Assembly: GCF_002013915.1 (NCBI RefSeq)
Contig: NZ_MBTF01000035.1
Span: 62,001-126,000, forward strand
DNA from: Mucilaginibacter pedocola
GTDB lineage: Bacteria; Bacteroidota; Bacteroidia; Sphingobacteriales; Sphingobacteriaceae
DNA length: 64,000 bases
Direction: 5' to 3'
The position numbers were made by a program, and so were the translations under genes. Of this stretch, positions 42,968 through 52,400 are shown piece by piece. Each line of letters begins with the position of its first letter. The first letter of the stretch is position 1. Below the pieces are notes generated by a model. It searched no databases, was not told the origin of the DNA, and saw nothing but the letters and a program-made list of their open reading frames with translations.

Positions 42968-42975
42968 TAATTTTG
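42968..42975 (+). promoter_or_regulatory. -7 box TAATTTTG of the acyl-CoA dehydrogenase gene
   Basis: An exact TAnnTTTG 32 bases before ATG 43008. It abuts the CCCCTAA arm that brackets the orphan terminator. Confidence 0.6.
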
Positions 42976-43007
42976 CTATGCTTGCATATTAATTCAACAT
43001 TCTACTT

Positions 43008-44147
43008 ATGCAATTCGACCTTACCGAAGAACACCTGATGATACAGCGCGCCGCGCGCGACTTTGCCCAAAACGAATTAAAACCCGGTATAATAGAGCGC
43101 GACGAACACCAAAAATTCCCGGCCGAACAAATTAAAAAGCTTGGCGAGCTTGGCTTTATGGGTATGATGGTTTCGCCCGAGTACGGCGGCAGCGGCATGG
43201 ATGCCATCTCATATTCCATTGTAATGGAAGAACTATCCAAAATAGATGCTTCTACATCGGTTGTGGTATCGGTAAATAATTCGCTGGTGTGTTACGGGTT
43301 GGAAAAATTTGGCAACCAAGCACAGAAACAAAAATATTTGGTACCTCTTGCGCAAGGGGATGTGATAGGCGCTTTTTGCCTGAGCGAGCCGGAAGCCGGC
43401 TCGGATGCTACATCGCAGCGTACTACCGCCATTGATATGGGCGACCACTACCTGCTCAATGGCACCAAAAACTGGATAACCGGGGGCAGCACCGCATCAA
43501 CCTTTATTGTTATTGCACAAACCGATGTTGCAAAAAAACACCGCGGTATAAATGCTTTTATTGTGGAGAAGGGTTGGGAAGGCTTTACCGTTGGCCCTAA
43601 GGAGAACAAAATGGGCGTACGCGGTTCGGATACGCATTCACTAATGTTCAACGATGTGAAGGTTCCCAAAGAGAACCGTATTGGTGAAGATGGCTTCGGC
43701 TTTAAGTTTGCCATGGCGGCACTGGAGGGCGGGCGTATTGGTATTGCTTCGCAGGCATTGGGTATAGCATCGGGCGCTTACGAGCTATCGGTGCAGTATG
43801 CCAAAGAGCGGCAGGCGTTTGGCAAAGCCCTTGCCGACCTGCAGGCCATACAATTTAAACTGGCCGATATGGCAACCGAAATAGAAGCCGCCCGCTTGCT
43901 GTGTTACCGCGCCGCGTGGCTGAAAGATAACCACTTGCCATATGCCCAGGCAGCATCAATGGCTAAGCTGTTCGCGTCAGAAACCGCTATGCGTACTACA
44001 ATAGAAGCAGTACAGATACATGGTGGCTATGGTTACGTAAAAGAATACCACGTAGAGCGCCTGATGCGCGATGCCAAAATAACGCAGATATACGAGGGGA
44101 CATCGGAAATTCAGCGTATCGTCATTTCCCGAGAACTTTTGAAATAG
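43008..44147 (+). CDS. Acyl-CoA dehydrogenase
   Basis: The 379-residue flavoenzyme has all three ACAD regions: helical N-domain (LTEEHLMIQRAARDFAQNEL), beta-domain with GAFCLSEPEAGSDATSQ (about 123-139) and NGTKNWITGG (about 150-159), and a C-domain ending QIHGGYGYVKEYHVERLMRD then TQIYEGTSEIQ, where the Glu of YEGTSE is the catalytic base. It oxidises an acyl-CoA to the trans-2-enoyl form, passing electrons to ETF. Layout and length suit a short- or medium-chain enzyme; chain length cannot be read. It is transcribed alone. Confidence 0.93.
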   Translation: MQFDLTEEHLMIQRAARDFAQNELKPGIIERDEHQKFPAEQIKKLGELGFMGMMVSPEYGGSGMDAISYSIVMEELSKIDASTSVVVSVNNSLVCYGLEKFGNQAQKQKYLVPLAQGDVIGAFCLSEPEAGSDATSQRTTAIDMGDHYLLNGTKNWITGGSTASTFIVIAQTDVAKKHRGINAFIVEKGWEGFTVGPKENKMGVRGSDTHSLMFNDVKVPKENRIGEDGFGFKFAMAALEGGRIGIASQALGIASGAYELSVQYAKERQAFGKALADLQAIQFKLADMATEIEAARLLCYRAAWLKDNHLPYAQAASMAKLFASETAMRTTIEAVQIHGGYGYVKEYHVERLMRDAKITQIYEGTSEIQRIVISRELLK

Positions 44148-44169
44148 TTGGCTGCTTTTACTACTTTTG
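44139..44169 (+). promoter_or_regulatory. Sigma-A promoter of the thioredoxin-like gene
   Basis: TTG (44139-44141), a 20-base spacer and TACTTTTG (44162-44169) form a complete promoter beginning inside the end of the previous gene, 30 bases before ATG 44200. Confidence 0.75.
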
Positions 44170-44199
44170 GAAAGTATACAAAATTAGTCGACATTTTTT

Positions 44200-45435
44200 A
44201 TGGTTCGTAAAATCATATTCGGCGCAGCATTATTGGCTTCGCTATCAAACATAACTTCGGCACAAACTAAACTGGCTACCGGCACCTGGCGCGGAGCTTT
44301 AAAAACCGCTACTGGTAATGAGATACCTTTCAATTTTGAAGTAAGCGGCAGCGGTAAGCAGGAGTTATCCATCATCAACAGTACCGAGCGTTTTAAAGTG
44401 CCGGGCGTAACTGCCGTTGGCGATTCGGTATTTATCAAAATGCCTTTGTTCGATTCGGAGTTTAAGTTGAAGCAAAGCGGGCAAACCCTAACCGGGCAGT
44501 TTATTAAACACCTCGGCGTGCGCGATGTTGCGCAGGAGTTCACCGCAACCGCCAATACCAACTACCGCTTTTTTAAGGATGCCGAAAAACCGCAACATAA
44601 TATAAGCGGGCGCTGGTCGGCAGTGTTTGGCCAGGGCGGCGACAGGGATACTACCGTGGGTGAGTTTAAACAAGTTGGCGCAAAAGTTACCGGTACATTT
44701 TTAACCACCACCGGCGATTACCGCTTTTTAGAAGGCACTTTAGCCAGCAACCAGCTTTACCTAAGCTGCTTTGACGGCGGGCATGCCTTTTTGTTTACCG
44801 CAAAAGTTGCCGATGATAATACCCTGAGCGAAGGCAAATTCTTCTCGGGGCTAACAGGTACCGATGTTTGGGCAGCCGTGCGTAACGAGAACGCCAAACT
44901 GCCCGATGCTTATTCGTTAGCAGCGTTAAAACCGGGCTACAAAAAACTGGCATTTACCTTTAAGGACCTAACCGGTAAAGAGGTTTCGCTGGAGGATGAG
45001 CGTTTTAAAAACAAAGTGGTCATTATCCAGATAATGGGCTCCTGGTGCCCCAACTGTATGGACGAAACCGCCTATATGGTAAATTACTACAAAAAATACC
45101 ACAAAAAAGGCGTGGAGGTAGTTGGCCTGGCGTATGAGCGTACCACCGATTTCGCCAAATCGCAGAAGTCGGTTACGCAGATAAAGGATAGGTTTAACAT
45201 TCCGTACCCGCTGCTGATAACCGGCTATACCAGTAATAAAGTAGAAACTGCCAAAAGCTTGCCCATGCTAACTAAGGTAGTAGGCTTCCCAACCACTATC
45301 ATTATCGATAAAACAGGCGACGTGCGCAAGATACACACCGGCTTTAGCGGCCCCGGCACCGGGCATTATTATACGGAGTTTATTAGTGAGTTTGAGAAGC
45401 TAACGGACGATCTGCTGGCAGAGAAAGCTTTGTAA
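44200..45435 (+). CDS. TlpA-family thiol-disulfide oxidoreductase
   Basis: The 411-residue exported protein has a signal peptide (about 1-21, ...NITSAQ), a beta-rich N-terminal half of about 230 residues without a clear family name, and a C-terminal thioredoxin fold. The redox motif is WCPNC (Cys283 and Cys286), and the cis-Pro is in VVGFPTTIIIDKTGD. Relatives in Bacteroidota (TlpA/ResA type) reduce or exchange disulfides in the periplasm, for example in cytochrome maturation. Its partner is unknown. It is monocistronic, with its own promoter and a repeat behind it. Confidence 0.88.
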   Translation: MVRKIIFGAALLASLSNITSAQTKLATGTWRGALKTATGNEIPFNFEVSGSGKQELSIINSTERFKVPGVTAVGDSVFIKMPLFDSEFKLKQSGQTLTGQFIKHLGVRDVAQEFTATANTNYRFFKDAEKPQHNISGRWSAVFGQGGDRDTTVGEFKQVGAKVTGTFLTTTGDYRFLEGTLASNQLYLSCFDGGHAFLFTAKVADDNTLSEGKFFSGLTGTDVWAAVRNENAKLPDAYSLAALKPGYKKLAFTFKDLTGKEVSLEDERFKNKVVIIQIMGSWCPNCMDETAYMVNYYKKYHKKGVEVVGLAYERTTDFAKSQKSVTQIKDRFNIPYPLLITGYTSNKVETAKSLPMLTKVVGFPTTIIIDKTGDVRKIHTGFSGPGTGHYYTEFISEFEKLTDDLLAEKAL

Positions 45436-45446
45436 TTAAACCCAAC

Positions 45447-45556
45447 GTCATCTCGAATTTATTTCGGGACCCCATACGGCAGGTATTGAATATGCAAAGA
45501 GCCTTTGCGTTGTGGCTTGTATGATGGGGTTCTGAAACAAGTCCAGAATGAGGATT
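45447..45556. repeat. GTCATCTCGAAT...GGGACCCCAT inverted repeat
   Basis: The left arm (45447-45475) resembles the inverse of the right arm (about 45524-45554): both contain the words TTTCGGGACCCCAT or TTTCAGAACCCCAT preceded by TCAT. Related 'GTCATCCTGAACTTGTTTCA' elements are common dispersed repeats in bacteria. It lies between convergent genes. Confidence 0.75.
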
Positions 45557-45597
45557 TATTATTATCCCTCAAATGCCGATGTCCTCACCGGCATTTT

Positions 45598-46452
45598 TTA
45601 TGCTTCAACGGGCGGGTTCAGAAACAGATCCTCGTTAATAGACGGGATAATACCTTTCTCCAAAGCAGTATCGAACAAAAGTTTCACGGCTTTTTTGCCC
45701 TCTAATCCCAGATCGACAGAGAATTTATTAACGTAAAGGTCAATGTGCTTATACATTACCTCTTCGCTCATTTCCTGGGCGTGCGAGCGGATGTATTCTA
45801 AGCCTGATTTCGGGTTGGCAAAAGCAAACTCTACCGAGCGTTTTAACACGCGGTTTATTTTATGTTGAACATCCTCCGGTAAATTGCGGTTGGCCACAAT
45901 GCCACCGAGCGGAATTGCACAGCCCGTGCGTTTTTCCCAGTAATCGCCAAGGTCTATCACTTTGTGTAAACCCTTATCCTGGTAAGTAAAACGATTCTCG
46001 TGTATGATGAGGCCCAGGTCTACTCTGCCATCCAACACAGCATTTTCTATGTCGGAGAAAACAAGCTCTTGTTTATTAGTAGCCTCCGGGAATGCTAAAC
46101 CGAGCAAAAAATTGGCTGTGGTGTATTTGCCGGGAATGCCTATCTTAAGCGATGAGTTTTGTTCAAGTTCGGAAACCGAAAATGGTGTTTTCGATATCAG
46201 CATCGGCCCCACACCAAATCCTAACGCACTGCCTGCATCCAGCAATATGTACTTATCAGCAGCATACGCAAAGGCATGGTAGCTCAGCTTGGTAATATCC
46301 AATTCGCCGCGAAAGGCTTTTTGGTTAAGTGTTTCTACATCATCATAAAATACCTCAAATTCTAATCCTTCGGTATCTATCTTATGATGAATAAGCGCGT
46401 CGAAAATAAAGGTATCGTTAGGGCAGGGCGAAAAGCCAATGGTAAGTTTCAT
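45598..46452 (-). CDS. mqnD: 1,4-dihydroxy-6-naphthoate synthase
   Basis: The 284-residue protein, of periplasmic-binding-protein fold, starts MKLTIGFSPCPNDTFIFDAL and contains GELDITKLSYHAFAY and IPGKYTTANFLL, all features of MqnD. It converts cyclic dehypoxanthine futalosine to 1,4-dihydroxy-6-naphthoate in the futalosine route to menaquinone. There is no signal peptide, as expected for the cytoplasmic enzyme. mqnB lies upstream on the same strand across a 134-base gap with a repeat, so they may form an operon. Confidence 0.93.
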   Translation of the reverse strand: MKLTIGFSPCPNDTFIFDALIHHKIDTEGLEFEVFYDDVETLNQKAFRGELDITKLSYHAFAYAADKYILLDAGSALGFGVGPMLISKTPFSVSELEQNSSLKIGIPGKYTTANFLLGLAFPEATNKQELVFSDIENAVLDGRVDLGLIIHENRFTYQDKGLHKVIDLGDYWEKRTGCAIPLGGIVANRNLPEDVQHKINRVLKRSVEFAFANPKSGLEYIRSHAQEMSEEVMYKHIDLYVNKFSVDLGLEGKKAVKLLFDTALEKGIIPSINEDLFLNPPVEA

Positions 46453-46495
46453 AAGCGTGTTATAAAGCCCCCTAAAAAGTATTAATATAGAATAA

Positions 46496-46561
46496 TGAAT
46501 TTCGAATACCCAATACCGAAGTTTTAAACTTCATCATTCGGCGTTCAGGATTCGATATTTC
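46496..46561. repeat. Inverted repeat in the mqnB-mqnD gap
   Basis: GAATTTCGAATACCCAATAC (from 46498) is mirrored by ATTCGGCGTTCAGGATTCGA (from 46536). It is an AT-rich palindromic element within the gap, of the same style as those at 2574 and 3584. Confidence 0.6.
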
Positions 46562-46586
46562 TATAACCAACTGCTTTTGCTTACCC

Positions 46587-47294
46587 TTAGGAGGTCTTTG
46601 GGGTTATGGTATTCAGCAGGTCGATGGCAAATGTATCCAGATTTTTCACGGCCAACCCTATGCGCCAGTTATCCCGGTTACGTTTTTCAACATAATTTGA
46701 CACTGCCCTGATCTGTAGGCATGGCACCCCCGCCTGCCGGCAGGCGTAAAAGAAGGCCGCGCCCTCCATGCTCTCCAGTTGCGGGTTCATGCGCTCCATA
46801 ATTTTCGCTATCGAGGCATCTTCACCGTGCACGGTATTTACTGTAATAGAGCGTACCTGTTTAAGATTTTTGTATTTGGCCGCTGCTTTGCTGCCCTTTA
46901 AAAGGTTAGCAATAGTTTCCGATGCTTTAAACATGCTTTCGCCCAGGCCCATCAGGCTGATGGGTAAAAATGCCTCGGCATCTTCGGCACCCAGTTCAGA
47001 TAAGGCGTCATCCACCACCTCTACAACTTCGCCCAGCTCAATGCTGCGGTCGAAACTGCCGGCAATGCCCAGGTTTATGGCAAGGTCGTACTGATTGGTA
47101 GCCAGCTCTTTACCTATGGCAAAGGCGGTTGCCACCATGCCCACGCCCGTAATTAACAGCGAGTGGGAATCATCGGTTGTGGTAGAACTTGTTTTAAATA
47201 TGTTCTTTTTTTCGGAGTCGGAAATTCGGAAGCCAAAATCTAAAATAAACCCACCAACTTCCATTCCGGTTGCCGCTACAAACAAAATGCGCAT
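46587..47294 (-). CDS. mqnB: Futalosine hydrolase
   Basis: The 235-residue nucleoside phosphorylase-fold enzyme hydrolyses futalosine to dehypoxanthine futalosine and hypoxanthine in the menaquinone pathway. Visible features are MRILFVAATGMEV, LLITGVGMVATAFAIGK (about 46-62), INLGIAGSFDR (about 74-84), NTVHGEDASIAKIMERM, and QLESMEGAAFFYACRQAGV with the purine-site Glu-Ser-Met-Glu. Residues about 16-28 are encoded by TTTTAGATTTTGGCTTCCGA and its continuation, which looks like intergenic repeat sequence. Its -7 box is 4 bases before the ATG. Confidence 0.9.
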   Translation of the reverse strand: MRILFVAATGMEVGGFILDFGFRISDSEKKNIFKTSSTTTDDSHSLLITGVGMVATAFAIGKELATNQYDLAINLGIAGSFDRSIELGEVVEVVDDALSELGAEDAEAFLPISLMGLGESMFKASETIANLLKGSKAAAKYKNLKQVRSITVNTVHGEDASIAKIMERMNPQLESMEGAAFFYACRQAGVPCLQIRAVSNYVEKRNRDNWRIGLAVKNLDTFAIDLLNTITPKTS

Positions 47295-47298
47295 ATTT

Positions 47299-47329
47299 CA
47301 AATTTATTTCAGCCACTAAGATAAAACAA
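47299..47329 (-). promoter_or_regulatory. Sigma-A promoter of mqnB
   Basis: On the minus strand, TTG (47327-47329), a 20-base spacer and TAAATTTG (47299-47306) lead to the ATG at 47294 after only 4 bases, so the transcript should be leaderless. Confidence 0.75.
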
Positions 47330-47348
47330 CTCAGCTATTTTTGTTTTG

Positions 47349-47356
47349 TATATTTG
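47349..47356 (+). promoter_or_regulatory. -7 box TATATTTG of the QueD-like gene
   Basis: An exact TAnnTTTG 14 bases before ATG 47371, divergent from the mqnB promoter. Confidence 0.65.
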
Positions 47357-47370
47357 CACCATTAATTGCT

Positions 47371-47790
47371 ATGATGATACACATTACGCGCAAAGAACAT
47401 TTTAACGCGGCACACCGTATGTACCGCGAGGAGTGGAGCGCTGAGAAAAATGCCGAAGTGTTTGGCAAATGCGCCAACCCTAACTGGCACGGGCACAATT
47501 ACAACCTTTATGTAACTGTAAAAGGTGAAATTACCCACGCAACAGGCTACCTGATAGACCTGAAAGAGCTTAAAGAGATAATAAACGAATATATTATCGA
47601 TAAGCTTGATCATAAGAACCTCAACTTGGATGTTGATTTTATGAAGGGCAAAATGGCATCTACCGAGTTGCTTACCATTGAGATATTTAACCAGTTGAAG
47701 GGCCCTATAGAGGCTTACCCGGGTGTATTTTTGCATTCGGTGCGTTTGTTTGAAACCGAAAATAATTCTGCCGAGTACTTTGGCGAATAA
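47371..47790 (+). CDS. queD: 6-pyruvoyl-tetrahydropterin synthase/QueD-family enzyme
   Basis: The 139-residue protein has the zinc His ligands in FNAAHR and HGHNY, with the catalytic Cys in GKCANPNWHGHNY, and ends in VRLFETENNSAEYFGE. The start at 47371 (MMIHITRKEHF) is preferred over a TTG at 47341 that would overlap the promoter box. It converts dihydroneopterin triphosphate to 6-carboxy- or 6-pyruvoyl-tetrahydropterin, leading to queuosine or to biopterin. folE follows 9 bases later, giving substrate supply and use in one unit. The exact product class (QueD versus PTPS) is not settled. Confidence 0.88.
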   Translation: MMIHITRKEHFNAAHRMYREEWSAEKNAEVFGKCANPNWHGHNYNLYVTVKGEITHATGYLIDLKELKEIINEYIIDKLDHKNLNLDVDFMKGKMASTELLTIEIFNQLKGPIEAYPGVFLHSVRLFETENNSAEYFGE

Positions 47791-47799
47791 ACCTGAATA

Positions 47800-48438
47800 A
47801 TGGATAACGATAACAACATTCCGGACAGGGATGCGGGCATAAACGGCTACCAAAAGGTTGACCGTTACAACCCCGAACTGATAAAACACCTGTCGGACAA
47901 TTACCTGGATGTATTAAAGCATATAGGCGAAGACCCTACGCGCGATGGTTTGCTGAAAACCCCCGAGCGTATGGCCAAGGCTATGCTGTACCTTACCCAC
48001 GGCTATGATCTGGATGCCAAAGCCATACTGGATTCGGCCATGTTTAAGGAGGATTACAGCCAAATGGTAATTGTGAAAGACATTGAAGTATACTCGATGT
48101 GCGAGCACCACATGCTGCCCTTTTTTGGAAAAGCGCACGTGGCTTACATACCCAACGGTTATGTAGTAGGGCTGAGTAAAATACCTCGCGTGGTGGATGT
48201 GTTTTCGCGCCGTTTGCAGGTACAGGAACGCCTCACCAACGAGATACGCGATTGTATACAGCAAACCCTGAACCCGATAGGTGTAGGCGTGGTAATAGAG
48301 TGCCGCCACCTGTGCATGAGCATGCGCGGCGTGCAAAAGCAAAACTCGGTAACCACCACCTCGGCATTTACCGGCGAGTTTTTAAAAGAAAAAACAAGGA
48401 CGGAGTTTTTAAACTTAATTTCGAGCAGATTAAGTTGA
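47800..48438 (+). CDS. folE: GTP cyclohydrolase I
   Basis: The 212-residue protein converts GTP to 7,8-dihydroneopterin triphosphate. Its motifs are RDGLLKTPERMAKAMLYLTH, the zinc-site YSMCEHHMLPFFGKAHVAYI (about 103-122), SKIPRVVDVFSRRLQVQERL, and ECRHLCMSMRGVQKQNSVTT (about 169-188). The residues for catalysis and zinc are all present. It is second in a two-gene unit with the QueD-like enzyme. A palindromic element begins directly after its stop codon. Confidence 0.95.
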   Translation: MDNDNNIPDRDAGINGYQKVDRYNPELIKHLSDNYLDVLKHIGEDPTRDGLLKTPERMAKAMLYLTHGYDLDAKAILDSAMFKEDYSQMVIVKDIEVYSMCEHHMLPFFGKAHVAYIPNGYVVGLSKIPRVVDVFSRRLQVQERLTNEIRDCIQQTLNPIGVGVVIECRHLCMSMRGVQKQNSVTTTSAFTGEFLKEKTRTEFLNLISSRLS

Positions 48439-48439
48439 G

Positions 48440-48526
48440 CCCCCAACCCCCTGAAGGGGGAGCAGGAGCATAAACGAAGTATAATTATTAACCAATAAAA
48501 TTCCCCCTTCAGGGGGTTAGGGGGCT
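48440..48526. repeat. CCCCCTGAAGGGGG paired palindrome element
   Basis: The left hairpin CCCCCTGAAGGGGG (48447-48460) and right hairpin CCCCCTTCAGGGGG (48503-48516) are inverted copies; GCCCCCAA and TTAGGGGGC are the outer ends. The same family lies within radA (60580-60657). It spans almost the whole folE-fabD gap, and its right end (AGGGGGCTT) abuts the fabD start codon. Confidence 0.9.
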
Positions 48527-48527
48527 T

Positions 48528-49406
48528 ATGAAAGCATACATTTTCCCTGGGCAGGGTGCCCAATTCCCGGGTATGGGTAAAGACCTTTACGAGGCCAACG
48601 AACAAGCAAAAGAGCTTTTTGAAAAAGCGAACGATATTTTAGGCTTCCGCATTACCGATGTAATGTTCGAGGGAACCGAAGAGGACCTGAAACAAACCAA
48701 CGTAACCCAGCCGGCTATATTCCTGCACTCGGTTATTTTGGCAAAAGTTATGGGCGAATTTGAGCCGGAAATGGTTGCAGGCCACTCGCTGGGCGAATTT
48801 TCGGCCTTGGTTGCTGCCGGTGCTTTATCTTTCGAAGATGGTTTGCGCTTGGTTGCTGCCCGTGCTAACGCGATGCAAAAAGCCTGTGAAATACAGCCGG
48901 GTACCATGGCTGCTGTATTAGCTTTGGATGATTTTACTGTAGAAGATATTTGCCAGCAGGTGAGCGATGTAGTGGTTCCGGCTAACTACAACTGCCCGGG
49001 CCAGTTGGTGATATCGGGCAGTATTGCCGGTATCGATGCTGCTTGCGAAAAATTATTGGCTGCCGGAGCAAAACGCGCCATGAAGCTTAACGTGGGTGGT
49101 GCTTTCCACTCTCCATTGATGGAAGCTGCTCGGGTAGAACTGGAAGCTGCTATTGTAAACACTGAGTTTAAAGAGCCGGTTTGCCCTATCTACCAAAACG
49201 TAGATGCAAAACCACACACTGCTGTCGACGAAATAAAACACAACCTGATAGCCCAGTTGACCGGCCCCGTACGCTGGACACAAACCGTAGAGCAAATGCT
49301 GCGCGATGGCGCCACTTCGTTCACCGAAGTTGGCCCGGGTAAAGTGCTGCAAGGTTTGGTTAAAAAGGTTGATAAAACCGTGCCTACAGCTGCCGCCGTA
49401 TTATAA
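48528..49406 (+). CDS. fabD: Malonyl-CoA:ACP transacylase
   Basis: The 292-residue protein is complete: KAYIFPGQGAQFPGMG (2-17), the nucleophile motif AGHSLGEFSALVAAG (about 84-98) with the active Ser, VGGAFHSPLM with the catalytic His, and FTEVGPGKVLQGLVKK at the C-terminus. It loads malonate from CoA onto acyl carrier protein for fatty acid synthesis. It stands apart from other fab genes in this window. The start ATG 48528 follows directly on a palindromic repeat whose G-rich end may act as the ribosome site. Confidence 0.95.
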   Translation: MKAYIFPGQGAQFPGMGKDLYEANEQAKELFEKANDILGFRITDVMFEGTEEDLKQTNVTQPAIFLHSVILAKVMGEFEPEMVAGHSLGEFSALVAAGALSFEDGLRLVAARANAMQKACEIQPGTMAAVLALDDFTVEDICQQVSDVVVPANYNCPGQLVISGSIAGIDAACEKLLAAGAKRAMKLNVGGAFHSPLMEAARVELEAAIVNTEFKEPVCPIYQNVDAKPHTAVDEIKHNLIAQLTGPVRWTQTVEQMLRDGATSFTEVGPGKVLQGLVKKVDKTVPTAAAVL

Positions 49407-49478
49407 AGTTAAGAAAGCAAAACTAAATACCCCCGTTGTAGTTTTGTTTGTGGTTAATTTTTAGCTTTATAAACACCT

Positions 49479-52400
49479 TTGACTACAGCCGGAAAAATAC
49501 GCGCTTTACTGGGGCTTTTGTTCGCCAGTTTACTCATCACTGCAATAATTGTTGAGAAAACGTATTCGCCTGCAAATAACTTGGCGCAAACCGCCCAGGT
49601 GCTGGAAGATAACCTGCACCAGCGCGAGCAATATGTTTACAACCTTATAAACGATAAGGAAACTTTCGCGCTTATTAAAAATATGCCCTCGCGGCAAAAA
49701 GAGGCGCTGCAGTTTATTAATGATAACACGCTCCAAAAAAGTATTTGGCTGATAACGTTGAAAAACGGCCGGATAAATTTTTGGAGCGGTGCTAAAATTA
49801 TCCCCGATAACCCCCTCCAGCTCAAAGAGGGCAGCTCGTTCATCCGGTCGGACAATGGCTATTACGAAGTTATCAAACGCACAGAAGGTGATTTTACAGC
49901 CATCTTCTTCATCTCGGTAAAAAACAGGTATTCTTTCCAGAATAAGTACCTGCAAAACACCTTCACCAACGGACTTACCGACGATACCAATATTGATATT
50001 GCCGACTTTACCGACAAAGGCGTATACGCCATACACGACTATAAAGGCGTGTACCTGTTTTCGGTAAAGCTGGTTAACGGTGGTGTAAACAACCGCTTCT
50101 TTTACTTCGAGCTCACAATATGGATAATGGCTATGCTAAGCCTGTGCGTATTTATCCATGTAATGATAACCTACCTGGCTAACCGTGGGCTGGTATATCT
50201 TTCAACCCTAACACTGGCAATATTTATTGTAGCATTCAGGTTTATTAACCTGCACTATGGCTGGCCCAGTTTTACCCAGCCCTTGCGGCTCTTTAATCCG
50301 CAATTGTATGGCTCCAGCAGTATTTACCCTTCCCTTGGCGATTTTTGCCTCAATATACTCGGCATCAGTTGGTTTATAGCCTATGTGTATAGCCTGCGGG
50401 CTAAACTTATAAATGGCCAGCCCGGTAAGGTAGCAAGCTACTTTATCTTTGTACTGTGTTTTGCGGTGTTGGTTGCAACCTCGGGAAGTTTGCTACAGCT
50501 GTTTTATGGGCTTGTTAACAACTCTAAAATAAGTTTCGATGTAAATAACGTGCTTAACCTATCTGTTTACAGTATGGTAGGCGTGCTGATGCTTTGTTTC
50601 AGCTTTATGATATTTGTGTTGCTGAGCGAAGTGGTTTTAACTATTTGCGCAAAACTAAGCATCCCGCTCAAGCAGCAGGGCATTTTGCTTTTGGCGGGTA
50701 TAGTTATTGTTACGGGCCTGGTTGCCTGGTTTGACGAGTTTACTCTGTTTTATATTTTATGGGCCATACTGGTGCTATCGCGCGGGTACGACTATGCGTA
50801 TGGCGACCGCAGGTTTACAGCGGTATCTTTCCTTATCATCGTATTTATTTGCGCCATTATCTCGTCGATAAAACTTTATCGGTTCGAGGCTGATAAACAA
50901 CGGGCCATAAGCCGCGTGCTTATTCGCCGGTTGGAGATACCTGATGATGTTACGGCCGATACGCTTTTTAAAAAGATAGAGAAAAGCATCATCAAAGAAA
51001 AAGCGATAATCCAGTATTTTAAAGGGGGACTGCATACAAACGATTACCTGGCTTCGCGTCTGCAAAAACTCTACTTTGATAGGTACCTTTCTAAATACGA
51101 ATTTAAGATACACGAGTTCGGGCTTGATGACCAGCCCCTCTCTGCTGCCGATACTGAATATCCGCTTGATGTATTTAAGGATATGGTGCAGTACAGCTCG
51201 TTCAAGGTGTCGGATTATTTTTACCGCGAGAACGAATCCTTTGGCTTTCAAAGTTACTTTGCCATACTCCCGGTAATTGATGGGGAGGATATGCTGGGCA
51301 CCGTAGTAATTGAACTGAAAGCACGCCCGCTACTTGCCACCGGCACTTTCCCCGAATTGCTGATAGATAAAAACGATAAACCCGAAGACGAGTTTAAAGA
51401 TTACTCTTATGCGTTTTATACCGATAATATGCTGATAGGGCAAAGCGGTAATTATGTATATAGTGTAACCAATAAAACCTTTAAAGGCGAAGTAAAAAAA
51501 TATACCACACTGCTTACCCCAGGCAGCCGCCCCGGCTTTTTCGATCGCTTTACACAGTACAGCCACCTGCTTTATAAACCCAGCAACCGCAACCTCATAG
51601 TAGTTACCCGCGAAGAGAATAGGGTAGCATCTATTGTTACGGCGCTTACTTTCTTTTTTGTGGTGATATTGGCCTTTGCAGGCCTTGTGTTGCTGGTGCG
51701 CCTGTTGTGGATAAAGGTGAAGATATTCAACATCAACAACAACCGCATCAATTGGAGCTTTAAGTGGAATTTTGATAAGCTGCTATATAAAACACGTATA
51801 CAGTTTTCGATGATATTTGCCGTGGTGATAACTTTGGTATTAGTGGGGATTATCACCTTCGTATCTATCAGTACGCAATACCAAAGCCAGCAGGATAAAA
51901 ATATCCGTACCAAGCTGATGCAAATAGCCGGCGTATTAGAGACCGGCACTATTAATAATTACACCGGCAACATTAGCGAAGAAGCCCGTGTAGCTTTTGA
52001 TAAACTGGCCGATAATTACAATACCGACTTAACCCTGTACGATCTTGATGGCCGCGTGCTGATATCAACCCAGCCCAAAATTTACGATTACGGCCTGCTT
52101 GCCCGCCGCATGAACGGCCGCGCCTATATTGCCTTAACCGACGAGCAGAAATCGGAATTTGTGAACGAGGAGCGTATAAGTAAACTCACTTATAAAGCAG
52201 CCTACGCCCCGTTACGTAATGGCAACCACCAACTGGTTGCCTACCTGCAATTGCCGTATTTTGCTAATGCCGTGGAGTACACCGAGCGCATTGGCTCGCT
52301 GCTAAACATCATGATAAACGTATACGCCCTGGTTTTTATAGCCATTGGGTTGTTTGCGGTAATTATTGCAAGGCAGATAACCGCCCCGCTCAATTTTATA

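Larger units (their letters stand above)
42436..43007. other. 572-base gene-free interval with an orphan terminator
   Basis: The left part should hold the promoter of the M13 peptidase gene; TATATTTA on the minus strand is near 42500. The middle (about 42600-42920) is AT-rich with no ORF of note and no tRNA-like fold that I can see. It ends in a strong terminator hairpin (42931-42960) pointing rightward with no gene before it, so a small RNA is possible. TTAGGGG (42921-42927) and CCCCTAA (42964-42970) bracket that hairpin. Confidence 0.6.

Noticed and set aside
46731..46746. Perfect 16-bp palindrome CGCCTGCCGGCAGGCG inside mqnB
   Set aside because: It encodes conserved residues (ACRQAGV) of the futalosine hydrolase and matches no other repeat in the window, so it is more likely chance codon use than an element.
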